Origin: Holosporaceae bacterium
GTDB taxonomy: Bacteria; Pseudomonadota; Alphaproteobacteria; UBA3830
Direction of reading: 5' to 3'
Assembly (NCBI GenBank): GCA_031269645.1
Contig: JAISYW010000098.1
Location: forward strand, 1 to 7,102
DNA: 7,102 nt
Shown here: piece after piece, positions 1 to 6,617 of the stretch
How positions within the stretch are numbered: position 1 is the stretch's first letter
Layout: each line of letters begins with the position of its first letter
Made by a program: the position numbers and the translations under genes
Notes under the pieces: model-generated
Databases searched by the model: none
Told to the model about the DNA's origin: nothing
Seen by the model: only the letters and a program-made list of their open reading frames with translations

Positions 1-986
1 ATGGTTTTGGTCGAATAGGGCGTTTAGTTTTGAGAGCGTTTTGTGAATCGCACAAGAAATACGATTTTGAAATTGTCGCCATAAATGATCTATTAAATAT
101 CGATTGTGCCATTCATCTCCTCAAATATGATTCTGTACATGGAAGATTAAATTGCGATATACGTAAAATATCCGATAAAGAAATTTCAATTGATGGTAGA
201 AGGTTAGCATATATATCAGAAAAATCTCCTACTAATCTACCTTGGAAGAATCTAAAAATTGATTTGGTTTTAGAGTGCACTGGTATCTTCAAAACAAAAA
301 GCGATAGTCAAACGCATCTAAAAGCTGGAGCAAAAAAGGTTTTAATTTCTGCTCCATCTAAAGACGCGGATAAAACGATAGTATTTGGGGTTAATGACGA
401 TTCTATCGATATTAATAAAGACATTACCGTCTCAAATGCTTCGTGTACTACTAATTGTTTGGCTCCAATCATAAAAGCTATTCATGAAGAGATTGGAATA
501 CTCAACGGATTTGCCACTACTATTCACTCTTATACTGGCGATCAACGTTTAGTCGATATGAATCATAAAGATATAAGACGTTCGCGAGCTGCTGCGATGA
601 ATATTATTCCTACATCAACAGGCGCAACTAATGCGATAGAAAAAATTTTTCCAGAATTGAAGGGGAAGTTATCGGGATTATCAGTAAGAGTTCCAACTCC
701 AAATGTTTCAATGCTGGATTTTACGTTTACTACAGCGAAAAAAAGCTCTATTAACGATATTAATGAAATGATTATTAAATATGCCGACGGAAAGCTAAAA
801 AACGTTTTGGGATATACAAAAGAACCATTGGTATCGCTTGATTTTAACCATTCTCCATTAAGTTCAATAGTCGATCTTACTTTGACCGACGTAATTAATT
901 CAACTATTGCTCATATCGTCGCGTGGTACGACAATGAATGGGGCTTTGCGAATCGCATACTAGATACAGCAGAAAAAATGTTTTAA
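1..986 (+). CDS. gap: Glyceraldehyde-3-phosphate dehydrogenase, 5' end cut by window edge
   Basis: Cytosolic glycolytic enzyme that oxidises and phosphorylates glyceraldehyde 3-phosphate to 1,3-bisphosphoglycerate, reducing NAD(P)+. The frame is already open at base 3 and reads GFGRIGRLVLRAF, the Rossmann nucleotide-binding loop; the leading AT probably ends an Asn codon. The true start therefore lies a few codons upstream, and the TTG at 30 is internal. The 327 visible residues imply a standard length of about 335. Visible motifs are NDL (the Asp that contacts the NAD ribose), SNASCTTNCLAP with the catalytic Cys at 444-446, the catalytic His at 525-527 in HSYTGDQ, the phosphate-site STGA, RVPTPNVS, and YDNEWGFANR near the C-terminus. 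Two local oddities are Met-Asn at 558-563, where NAD enzymes usually have Leu-Pro, and GATNAI at 621-638 in place of the common GAAKAV. It converges on the ABC ATPase gene, so pgk is not the next gene. Family assignment is certain; cofactor preference is not. Confidence 0.97.
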   Translation, partial: GFGRIGRLVLRAFCESHKKYDFEIVAINDLLNIDCAIHLLKYDSVHGRLNCDIRKISDKEISIDGRRLAYISEKSPTNLPWKNLKIDLVLECTGIFKTKSDSQTHLKAGAKKVLISAPSKDADKTIVFGVNDDSIDINKDITVSNASCTTNCLAPIIKAIHEEIGILNGFATTIHSYTGDQRLVDMNHKDIRRSRAAAMNIIPTSTGATNAIEKIFPELKGKLSGLSVRVPTPNVSMLDFTFTTAKKSSINDINEMIIKYADGKLKNVLGYTKEPLVSLDFNHSPLSSIVDLTLTDVINSTIAHIVAWYDNEWGFANRILDTAEKMF

Positions 987-1000
987 TATCTAGTTTTTGT
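959..1000 (+). terminator. Possible weak intrinsic terminator of gap
   Basis: ACTAGATA (959-966) is perfectly complementary to TATCTAGT (987-994), and the right arm runs straight into TTTTTGTTT. The arms are AT-rich and the loop is about 20 bases, so the hairpin would be weak. The gap stop codon TAA (984-986) lies in the loop. Position and the T-run suit termination of gap, but stability is doubtful. I see no matching T-run on the minus strand for the convergent ABC gene. Confidence 0.35.
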
Positions 1001-1004
1001 TTAG

Positions 1005-2129
1005 TTAATCTTTTGGCAGAATAGAATTTATTCCAAAAATAGTGTTCAATTTTTCATCGAAAAGGTAACACTTGTCGATACTGAATCCTAATCTGATATT
1101 ATTTCCTGTTGATTCGATGATATTTGTTTTGGTTTTTATGGTTATTTGTGAATCGTTTTTTAGTGCGACATGCATGATTCCTTCTCCGCCGAGATTCTCT
1201 GATAATAACACGCTACCTTCCAATTTGTTTCCAAAAAATAACGCGTCAGGAGCTAATATTTCAATATTTTCAGGACGAACGCCAAGATAATATTTAGAGT
1301 TAATATTATATTCAATATTTTCTTTACGCCAAAAGGAGATCTGTTCTCCGGTTTGTAGCTGAAAGACAGAAAGTTTTCCAGATGGATGTAAATACGATAT
1401 CTCAAAAATATTCATTTCGCTTGAACCTATAAATTTTGCGACAAACGTATTTATCGGAGAATTATATAATTCGAGAGGAGAGCCAACCTGCTCAACAATT
1501 CCTTCGCGCATAACGACTATTTTATCCGCTAAAGTCATAGCTTCCGCTTGATCATGGGTGACATAAACCATCGTCGTTTTTAACTGAACTTTCAATTTTG
1601 CGAGTTCGTATCTCATTTGGCAGCGTAAAGCCGAGTCTAAATTAGATAGCGGTTCGTCGAATAGAAAAGCGTATGGATTTCTGACAATTGCGCGTCCAAT
1701 GGCAACTCGTTGTCTTTGTCCTCCAGAAAGTTCCTTTGGTTTTCTGCGTAATAGATGATCAATTTTTAGTATTTGTGCAGTATTTGTGACTCTAGTTTCT
1801 ATTTCTTCTTTTTTCAATTTACGTACTTGCAAGGCAAAGGCCATATTTTCGAATACCGTCATGTGTGGATAGAGCGCGTATGATTGAAATACCATGGCAA
1901 TTCCTCTGCTAGCCGGAGGAACGTTATTTACGCACCTATCGCCAATGAAAATCTCTCCAGAATCAACGTCTTCCAATCCGCAAATTAATCTTAATATCGT
2001 TGATTTTCCGCAGCCAGACGGGCCAACCAGAACTGTACATTCTCCATCTTTTATGGTCAAATTTACATTTTTAATAATTTGGCTGTCTTGAAAAGATTTG
2101 TTAACATTTTTTAAAACGATAGACGACAT
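1005..2129 (-). CDS. ABC transporter ATP-binding protein, MalK/UgpC (CUT1) type
   Basis: ATPase subunit that would power an inner-membrane importer, in this family usually for sugars, polyols or glycerol-3-phosphate. With the ATG at 2129 it has 374 residues, normal for the family. All nucleotide-binding motifs are intact: Walker [10 protein letters not shown] (36-44), Q-loop Gln82, signature LSGGQRQR (134-141), Walker B FLFDEP (155-160), D-loop SNLD (162-165) and switch His192. A C-terminal TOBE-type regulatory domain follows from about 240, with [12 protein letters not shown] chose ATG 2129 because [13 protein letters not shown] matches family N-termini and AGGGG lies just upstream, overlapping the gyrA stop. 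An in-frame TTG-ATG at 2156-2151 would add nine or eight residues and overlap gyrA. It lies 7 bases after gyrA and is probably co-transcribed with it. No permease or binding-protein gene is present, so the substrate is unknown; MalK, UgpC and MsmX-like are equally possible labels. Confidence 0.93.
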   Translation of the reverse strand: MSSIVLKNVNKSFQDSQIIKNVNLTIKDGECTVLVGPSGCGKSTILRLICGLEDVDSGEIFIGDRCVNNVPPASRGIAMVFQSYALYPHMTVFENMAFALQVRKLKKEEIETRVTNTAQILKIDHLLRRKPKELSGGQRQRVAIGRAIVRNPYAFLFDEPLSNLDSALRCQMRYELAKLKVQLKTTMVYVTHDQAEAMTLADKIVVMREGIVEQVGSPLELYNSPINTFVAKFIGSSEMNIFEISYLHPSGKLSVFQLQTGEQISFWRKENIEYNINSKYYLGVRPENIEILAPDALFFGNKLEGSVLLSENLGGEGIMHVALKNDSQITIKTKTNIIESTGNNIRLGFSIDKCYLFDEKLNTIFGINSILPKD

Positions 2130-2136
2130 TGCTCCC

Positions 2137-4785
2137 CTATTCTTTATACTCATCAATTAATCTTACGGCTGATACAACTTTTTCCCCCTTCTCTACGCGG
2201 AATAATATGACTCCTTGGGTAGCTCTTCCGGTAATTCTAACGCTTGATACTGGGCATCTAATTAATTTTCCCGAATCCGTTACTAGCATAACGTCATCAT
2301 CTTCGTTTGCCGGAAACACTGCGACTACGGTGCCATTTTTTGAATTCATATCAATATTTTTAACGCCTTGGGTCCCTCTACTGCAGGTTCTGTACTCGAA
2401 CGATGAAGTTCTTTTGGCGAAGCCGCGCTCTGTTATAGTAATTATAATCTGATCTAGAATTTTCATTTCTTCGAATTTGGCCGGAGGATCCATTTTTTGA
2501 TCTACTACAATTTCTTCGCTACTTCTTCTGAGCCAATTGGAATACCTAATGTACTCTTCACGTTCTTCTGCGCTTGATGTTCCATTATTCAAGATCGCCA
2601 TTGATATCACTTCATCGTTTCCAAGTAATTTTATGGCTCGAACTCCAAGCGATGTTCTGCCAGAAAATACTCGTAAATTTCCTACGGAAAATCTGACGCA
2701 TTTTCCTAATTTTGAAGAAATTAAGATATCAGAACCTTCTTTGCAAAGAGCGACGGATATCAATTTTTCTCCATCATTCAATTTCATAGCGATTTTTCCA
2801 TTTGTTTTTATGTTTATAAAATCGCTTAATTTGTTTCTACGAATTGTGCCGCGGGAAGTAGCGAAAACTATATCGTAAGTATTCCAAGTGAATTCATCTT
2901 GCGGCAAGGCTAAAACCGTTGCTAAAGTTTCATTTTCTTTGATCGGGAATAAGTTTATTAGGGCTTTTCCTTTTGACTGCGGCGAGGAAAGCGGCAACCT
3001 ATAGACTTTCATTTGATATGCGATACCCAAAGTCGAGAAAAATAGCACTGGAGTATGAGTGTTGGCCACGAAAAGGTCATGAACAAAATCCTCTTCTTTT
3101 GTGGTCATTCCGGTTTTGCCTTTTCCGCCTCTTTTTTGAGAGCGATATGTGCTTAGCGGAACTCTTTTAATATATCCGCTATGACTTATAGTAACCACCA
3201 TATCTTCTTTTTGAATGAAATCCTCGTCTTCTAATTCTGTTTCGTCAGATTCAATTGAGGTTTTCCTGGAAGTTGCGAATTCTGTTTTTATGGAAATTAA
3301 TTCGTCGCGAATAATTTGTAAAACTCTTTCTTTAGAGCTTAGAATGTTTAAGAGATCCTTTATTTTTTCTGATAATTGAGCTAATTCGTCTGAAATTTTC
3401 GTTCTTTCTAGTGCTGTTAGCCTATGTAGTTTTAAATCAAGAATTGCCTGAGCTTGAGCGTCTGTAAATTTGCATTTACCGTTCGCATATATACTCGAAG
3501 GATCGTCGACTAAGCGAATTAACGGTTCAATATCGATTGCTGTCCAGTCTATTTCCATAAGCGTTTTTTTGGCCGATATGGGGTCTGGGCTAGATTTTAT
3601 AATTCTTATGATTTCGTCAATATTGGCGACGGCAATCGCTAACCCGATTAATAAATGTGCTCTATCGCGAGTTTTATTTAGTTCAAAACGCGCTCTACGA
3701 ACAACAACCTCCTTGCGAAATTCGATAAATGCATTTAATATTTCTATTAAATTCATCAATTTCGGACGGCCGTTATGCAAAGCCAACATATTGACTCCGA
3801 AAGACGTCTGCAATTGAGAGTTTTTATATAGTTGATTTAATATAACGTCGCAATTTATGTCTTTTTTTAGTTCGATAACTACTCGTACTCCATCTCTATC
3901 AGACTCGTCTCGCAAATCTGAAATTCCTTCAATTACTTTTTCGTTAACTAAAGTCGCTATTTTTTCGATCAATTTTGATTTATTAACTTGATAAGGAATT
4001 TCTGTAATAATAATTGCTTGGCGATCTTTGCGGATTTCTTCAATTTTTGTACAAGCTCGCACAATAATTGATCCACGTCCCGTTTGGAACGCCGATAAAA
4101 TTCCGGAACGTCCAACAATATAGCCGCCAGTAGGGAAGTCGGGTCCTTTAATCACAGTCATTATTTGTTCTAGCGAAGAGTCGGGATCGTCAACTAGCAT
4201 AACGCAAGCGTCTATAACTTCTCCTAGATTGTGAGTCGGCACATTGGTAGCCATTCCAACCGCGATACCTCCAGCTCCATTGACTAACAAATTTGGAAAA
4301 CGCGCCGGAAGTAAAATTGGTTCTTTTAGGGATTCGTCGTAGTTTGGTTGGAAATCGACGGTATCACAGTACAAGTCTTCTGTAAGCGTGTGGGCGATTT
4401 TGGAAAGCCTTGCTTCGGTGTAACGCATAGCGGCAGCTGGATCTCCGTCCATCGATCCAAAGTTTCCTTGTCCATCAACCAGAGTATCTCGCATGGAAAA
4501 TGGCTGAGCCATACGTACCATAGACTCATAAATTGCTGACTCTCCATGAGGATGATACTTACCGATAACATCGCCGACCACGCGTGCAGATTTCCGAAAT
4601 GGTTTGTTGTAGTCGTATCCGCACTCAGTCATGCTGTAAATAATACGCCGGTGAACAGGCTTTAATCCATCCCGAACATCCGGTAGTGCTCTCGCAACGA
4701 TTACGCTCATGGCATAATCCAAGTATGAGCGTTTCATTTCTTCTTCAAGCGATACGGAAACTACGCTGCTGTCTCCATTACTCAA
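2137..4785 (-). CDS. gyrA: DNA gyrase subunit A
   Basis: Breakage-reunion subunit of DNA gyrase (A2B2), which introduces negative supercoils using ATP hydrolysed by GyrB. The 882 residues need no gaps to match E. coli numbering through the active site. Arg121-Tyr122 in AAMRYTE is the catalytic pair. The quinolone region reads [11 protein letters not shown], giving Glu82, Ser83 and Glu87. The winged-helix and tower regions fill the N-terminal 520 or so residues. The C-terminal beta-pinwheel starts after an acidic linker (ELEDEDF) and carries the GyrA box QKRGGKG at 550-556. An insert of about 40 residues (roughly 735-777, charged) separates ISMAIL from [12 protein letters not shown]. coli lacks it, but alphaproteobacterial GyrA proteins commonly have one here. 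The acidic C-terminal tail of E. coli is absent. The start is TTG (4785-4783), with GGAGA seven bases upstream; no in-frame ATG precedes it and the next is Met17. It lies 35 bases after ssb. Confidence 0.98.
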   Translation of the reverse strand: MSNGDSSVVSVSLEEEMKRSYLDYAMSVIVARALPDVRDGLKPVHRRIIYSMTECGYDYNKPFRKSARVVGDVIGKYHPHGESAIYESMVRMAQPFSMRDTLVDGQGNFGSMDGDPAAAMRYTEARLSKIAHTLTEDLYCDTVDFQPNYDESLKEPILLPARFPNLLVNGAGGIAVGMATNVPTHNLGEVIDACVMLVDDPDSSLEQIMTVIKGPDFPTGGYIVGRSGILSAFQTGRGSIIVRACTKIEEIRKDRQAIIITEIPYQVNKSKLIEKIATLVNEKVIEGISDLRDESDRDGVRVVIELKKDINCDVILNQLYKNSQLQTSFGVNMLALHNGRPKLMNLIEILNAFIEFRKEVVVRRARFELNKTRDRAHLLIGLAIAVANIDEIIRIIKSSPDPISAKKTLMEIDWTAIDIEPLIRLVDDPSSIYANGKCKFTDAQAQAILDLKLHRLTALERTKISDELAQLSEKIKDLLNILSSKERVLQIIRDELISIKTEFATSRKTSIESDETELEDEDFIQKEDMVVTISHSGYIKRVPLSTYRSQKRGGKGKTGMTTKEEDFVHDLFVANTHTPVLFFSTLGIAYQMKVYRLPLSSPQSKGKALINLFPIKENETLATVLALPQDEFTWNTYDIVFATSRGTIRRNKLSDFINIKTNGKIAMKLNDGEKLISVALCKEGSDILISSKLGKCVRFSVGNLRVFSGRTSLGVRAIKLLGNDEVISMAILNNGTSSAEEREEYIRYSNWLRRSSEEIVVDQKMDPPAKFEEMKILDQIIITITERGFAKRTSSFEYRTCSRGTQGVKNIDMNSKNGTVVAVFPANEDDDVMLVTDSGKLIRCPVSSVRITGRATQGVILFRVEKGEKVVSAVRLIDEYKE

Positions 4786-4796
4786 GAAAAATCTCC
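4786..4796 (-). promoter_or_regulatory. Shine-Dalgarno site that fixes the gyrA TTG start
   Basis: Read on the minus strand, GGAGA is followed by a short T-rich spacer and then TTG. The in-frame codons upstream contain no ATG, and [26 protein letters not shown] aligns with family N-termini starting here. This supports an uncommon TTG start for an essential gene. Confidence 0.75.
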
Positions 4797-4820
4797 ATTC
4801 ATTTTAAAACTCATGAGTTA

Positions 4821-5258
4821 TTAGAAAGGGATATCGTCGTCTATTACTACATTTGCGCTTGGTCTGTCGTCGTGAGGATTTTCCATGGCGCTTGCTCCCT
4901 CTGGTGTGCGCGAATCCAGAAGAGTCAGCTCTCCCCTAAACCTTGATAGAACAATTTCCGTCGTATATTTCTCGACGCCATTTGGATCTTGCCATCGTCT
5001 TGTTTGTAGCTGCCCTTCGATATACACTTTCGATCCCTTATGAAGATATTTTTCACATACTTCAGCTAGATTTTGGTTGAAAACAACAATCCGATGCCAT
5101 TCGGTGCGTTCTTTTCTTTCTCCGGAGGCTTTATCTTTCCAATACTCAGATGTGGCTACGGAAAAACTAACTATTTTTGAACCGTCTTGGGCCGTTCTTA
5201 CTTCTGGATCCCTACCGACGTTGCCGACCAAAATCGCTTTATTAATGCTGCCTGCCAT
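4821..5258 (-). CDS. ssb: Single-stranded DNA-binding protein
   Basis: Homotetrameric protein that coats single-stranded DNA in replication, recombination and repair and recruits partner proteins through its C-terminal tip. It has 145 residues. The OB-fold covers about 1-112, with MAGSINKAILVGNVGRDPE at the N-terminus, FSVATSEYW, TEWHRIVVF and KGSKVYIEGQLQTRRW. A short linker of about 30 residues leads to the acidic tip DDDIPF, which matches the conserved partner-binding end. The linker is short but the tip is intact, so the protein should work. The ATG start agrees with family N-termini; the best Shine-Dalgarno match (GAGG) is about 12 bases upstream, farther than usual. It is the first gene of the probable ssb-gyrA-ABC ATPase unit. 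I see no alphaproteobacterial GTTC-N7-GTTC LexA box upstream. The gene normally found divergent from ssb, uvrA, is not here. Confidence 0.97.
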   Translation of the reverse strand: MAGSINKAILVGNVGRDPEVRTAQDGSKIVSFSVATSEYWKDKASGERKERTEWHRIVVFNQNLAEVCEKYLHKGSKVYIEGQLQTRRWQDPNGVEKYTTEIVLSRFRGELTLLDSRTPEGASAMENPHDDRPSANVVIDDDIPF

Positions 5259-5293
5259 AATTATAAATCGCCTCGCTTTTAACTAAGTATTTA

Positions 5294-5322
5294 ATATTAC
5301 ATCCAAAAACGTAAAATATCAA
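5294..5322 (-). promoter_or_regulatory. Probable sigma70-type promoter of ssb-gyrA
   Basis: On the minus strand, TTGATA (5322-5317) and TAATAT (5299-5294) are separated by exactly 17 bases. Each hexamer is one or two bases from consensus. The expected transcript start is near 5287, giving a leader of about 29 bases before the ssb ATG. AT-rich DNA yields chance matches, but the spacing and position are both right. Confidence 0.6.
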
Positions 5323-5355
5323 CGAATAGTTAAAATAAGAAAGTAAACAATTCGC

Positions 5356-5367
5356 GATAATATTATC
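5356..5367. repeat. 12-base perfect palindrome upstream of ssb
   Basis: GATAATATTATC equals its own reverse complement. It lies 34 bases upstream of the ssb -35 hexamer and about 37 bases before the first ATG of the decayed plus-strand gene. It could be a regulator site. It contains only two G+C pairs, so chance in AT-rich DNA is a real alternative. Confidence 0.3.
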
Positions 5368-5403
5368 TGAATTTTTGATATCGCTTTGCAGTATTTTTGC
5401 CGT

Positions 5404-6234
5404 ATGCCTGAAAAATCAAAGGTCTCAGCCAAACTCTTTCTATATTTATTGGATAATCCCAAATATCTTCATCAATTCATTGCAAAATTCAATATTGTGA
5501 CTCATATTTGTACGCCATATCCTGTTTTACCAAAGTCAAGGAAAACATAGATCTAGATCCCGCTTTTTCAGCAGCAGATTATTTTGTAAATTTCCTGAAT
5601 CTTGCTGAAAAATTTATAAATCTGACATTTGCACGCTATAACACAGAGAAAATGCTATCGCAAATAAAACCTAATTTGGAAGGAATACAAAGCGTCATCG
5701 GTTCCTCGTCTACCAGTTTGTCCATAAATATTCCGGCACCTATGGGAACAAATGTAAATATAGATACATTTGTGTCCAGTGACTCGTACGGCAGCTCAGG
5801 GCTTTCATTTTATACAATCACAAAATCCAAAGGAGCTAAAGCCGGTATTACATTTAAAATATTTCCAGCAAAAATTTCAGCAAAAGCGGGTTTAGAATTC
5901 GCTGCCTTGGACCTTTTTTACTATCTGGAAGCGTATATGGATTTCCTCAACTCATCTGCATCGAGCTTTAATAAATTCCAAGCTTCTGGCCTGAAAGAAA
6001 GCGCAAAAAACAGAAAAGACATGCAGGAAAAAGAAAAAGAAGCATCGGCGAATAGCGGTGCTTTTGAGAGATATCTAAAATTGTTAAAAGCAATACGGCT
6101 AATTTTTTGGATGCGTTTAGGCTTATTTGTCTGTCGTCGACTGAATCCGACAATCATCTTCCGAAAATATCACGTCAAGCAATGCAACTCCTAATTTTCC
6201 AGTGTTCCCCGGTAATTTTAAGCAATTTTTCAGA
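5404..6234 (+). pseudogene. Frame-disrupted gene of unknown function
   Basis: I do not recognise this protein. Protein-like sequence continues across three forward frames. An ATG at 5404 opens 48 codons (MPEKSKVSAKLFLYLLDNPK...) ending in TAG at 5548-5550. The next frame is open from 5457 to 6194 and reads convincingly from about 5545 (ENIDLDPAFSAADYF) to about 6065. From 6068 the third frame gives EISKIVKSNTANFLDAFRL and stays protein-like to about 6230, while the previous frame turns into an odd basic, Trp/Cys-containing tail. Both shifts are in the -1 direction, as single-base deletions would give. The middle part has a Ser/Gly-rich stretch (GSSSTSLSINIPAPMG), an Ala/Lys/Phe-rich stretch, and a charged helix (KDMQEKEKEASANSG). 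There is no clear ribosome binding site before 5404. The 3' end runs into the antisense of tRNA-Thr, so the original C-terminus is probably lost. Sequencing error or a smaller intact gene (TTG 5508 to 6194, 228 residues) are alternatives. Confidence 0.6.
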
Positions 6235-6310
6235 TGGTGCCGGACGTCGGAATCGAACCAACGACCTACTGATTACAAATCAGCCGCTCTACCATCTGAG
6301 CTAGTCCGGC
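6235..6310 (-). tRNA. tRNA-Thr (anticodon UGU)
   Basis: The 76-base minus-strand gene folds as a complete cloverleaf. The acceptor stem pairs GCCGGAC with GTCCGGC, followed by discriminator A and an encoded CCA (6237-6235). The D-arm is GCTC...GAGC with loop AGATGGTA. The anticodon arm is GCTGA-TTTGTAA-TCAGT, with TGT at the anticodon position, so it reads ACA and probably other ACN threonine codons. The T-arm is GTTGG-TTCGATT-CCGAC. It stands alone, with its 3' end pointing into the decayed gene. I could not find a convincing promoter or a T-run terminator close to it. Confidence 0.97.
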
Positions 6311-6617
6311 GTCTAAAACATTAACCGACATTTTCCATTCTTCGCAGATTGAAAAAACATAGACGATGGAAATATATTACAATTCACGTAGAATTTCTAC
6401 GTGTAACGTTTAGGGCCATGATTTACACTTCTTACTTTGCGTTTATTCCAGCAAAGCTTCTTTCTTGTCATTTTATAGTCGCTGTAGTCATACAGCCGTT
6501 CCGTAGAATATAATTTCACTAGTTTCCATGAGCAGAAAATCGTCACTAAGACGAACCAGCAATACACCTAATCCAAGTTTTCATCCATAGTTGCTTATCG
6601 GTACTCGATTTGTTCAG
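6311..6617. other. Intergenic spacer between methyltransferase gene and tRNA-Thr
   Basis: About 307 bases without a supported gene. It holds one clear structure, the interrupted palindrome at 6385-6403. A minus-strand frame is open from 6567 to 6397 (56 codons) and reads a Tyr/Lys/Arg-rich sequence near its end (RLYDYSDYKMTRKKLCW), but its only ATG (6471) leaves 24 codons and I see no ribosome binding site. It could be a coding remnant or chance. No further tRNA, clear promoter or terminator was found. Confidence 0.6.
6385..6403. repeat. Perfect 19-base interrupted palindrome upstream of tRNA-Thr
   Basis: CACGTAGAA and TTCTACGTG are exact reverse complements around a single central T. As RNA this would form a 7-pair stem (CACGTAG/CTACGTG) with a 5-base loop. 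Neither strand shows a T-run after it, so an intrinsic terminator is unlikely. The symmetry suits a site for a dimeric DNA-binding protein, 75 bases upstream of the tRNA 5' end. No protein can be assigned to it. Confidence 0.55.

Noticed and set aside
2137..2156. Upstream TTG/ATG starts for the ABC ATPase, overlapping the end of gyrA
   Set aside because: They add eight or nine residues not typical of the family N-terminus; ATG 2129 has AGGGG just upstream and fits MSSIVLKNV.
4326..4571. Minus-strand alternative frame inside the start of gyrA, and similar long frames opposite gyrA and the ABC gene
   Set aside because: They lie wholly within well-supported genes and have no family motifs or ribosome binding sites; shadows of real coding sequence.
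4808..4819. 12-base palindrome AACTCATGAGTT between ssb and gyrA
   Set aside because: Short, with no T-run after it, and it includes an ATG out of frame with gyrA; too little to call an operator or terminator.
5508..5550. Programmed -1 frameshifting in the unknown gene
   Set aside because: No canonical slippery heptamer in the right frame, no evident downstream stem or pseudoknot, and a second shift in the same gene points to decay.
6068..6304. Plus-strand frame continuing through the tRNA region as one protein
   Set aside because: Beyond about 6235 the codons are the antisense of a complete tRNA-Thr, so that part cannot be read as conserved protein.
6418..6513. Small plus-strand ORF of 31 codons starting at ATG 6418
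   Set aside because: AGGG is only two bases from the ATG, the product is unremarkable, and it mirrors the minus-strand open stretch; no support for a real gene.
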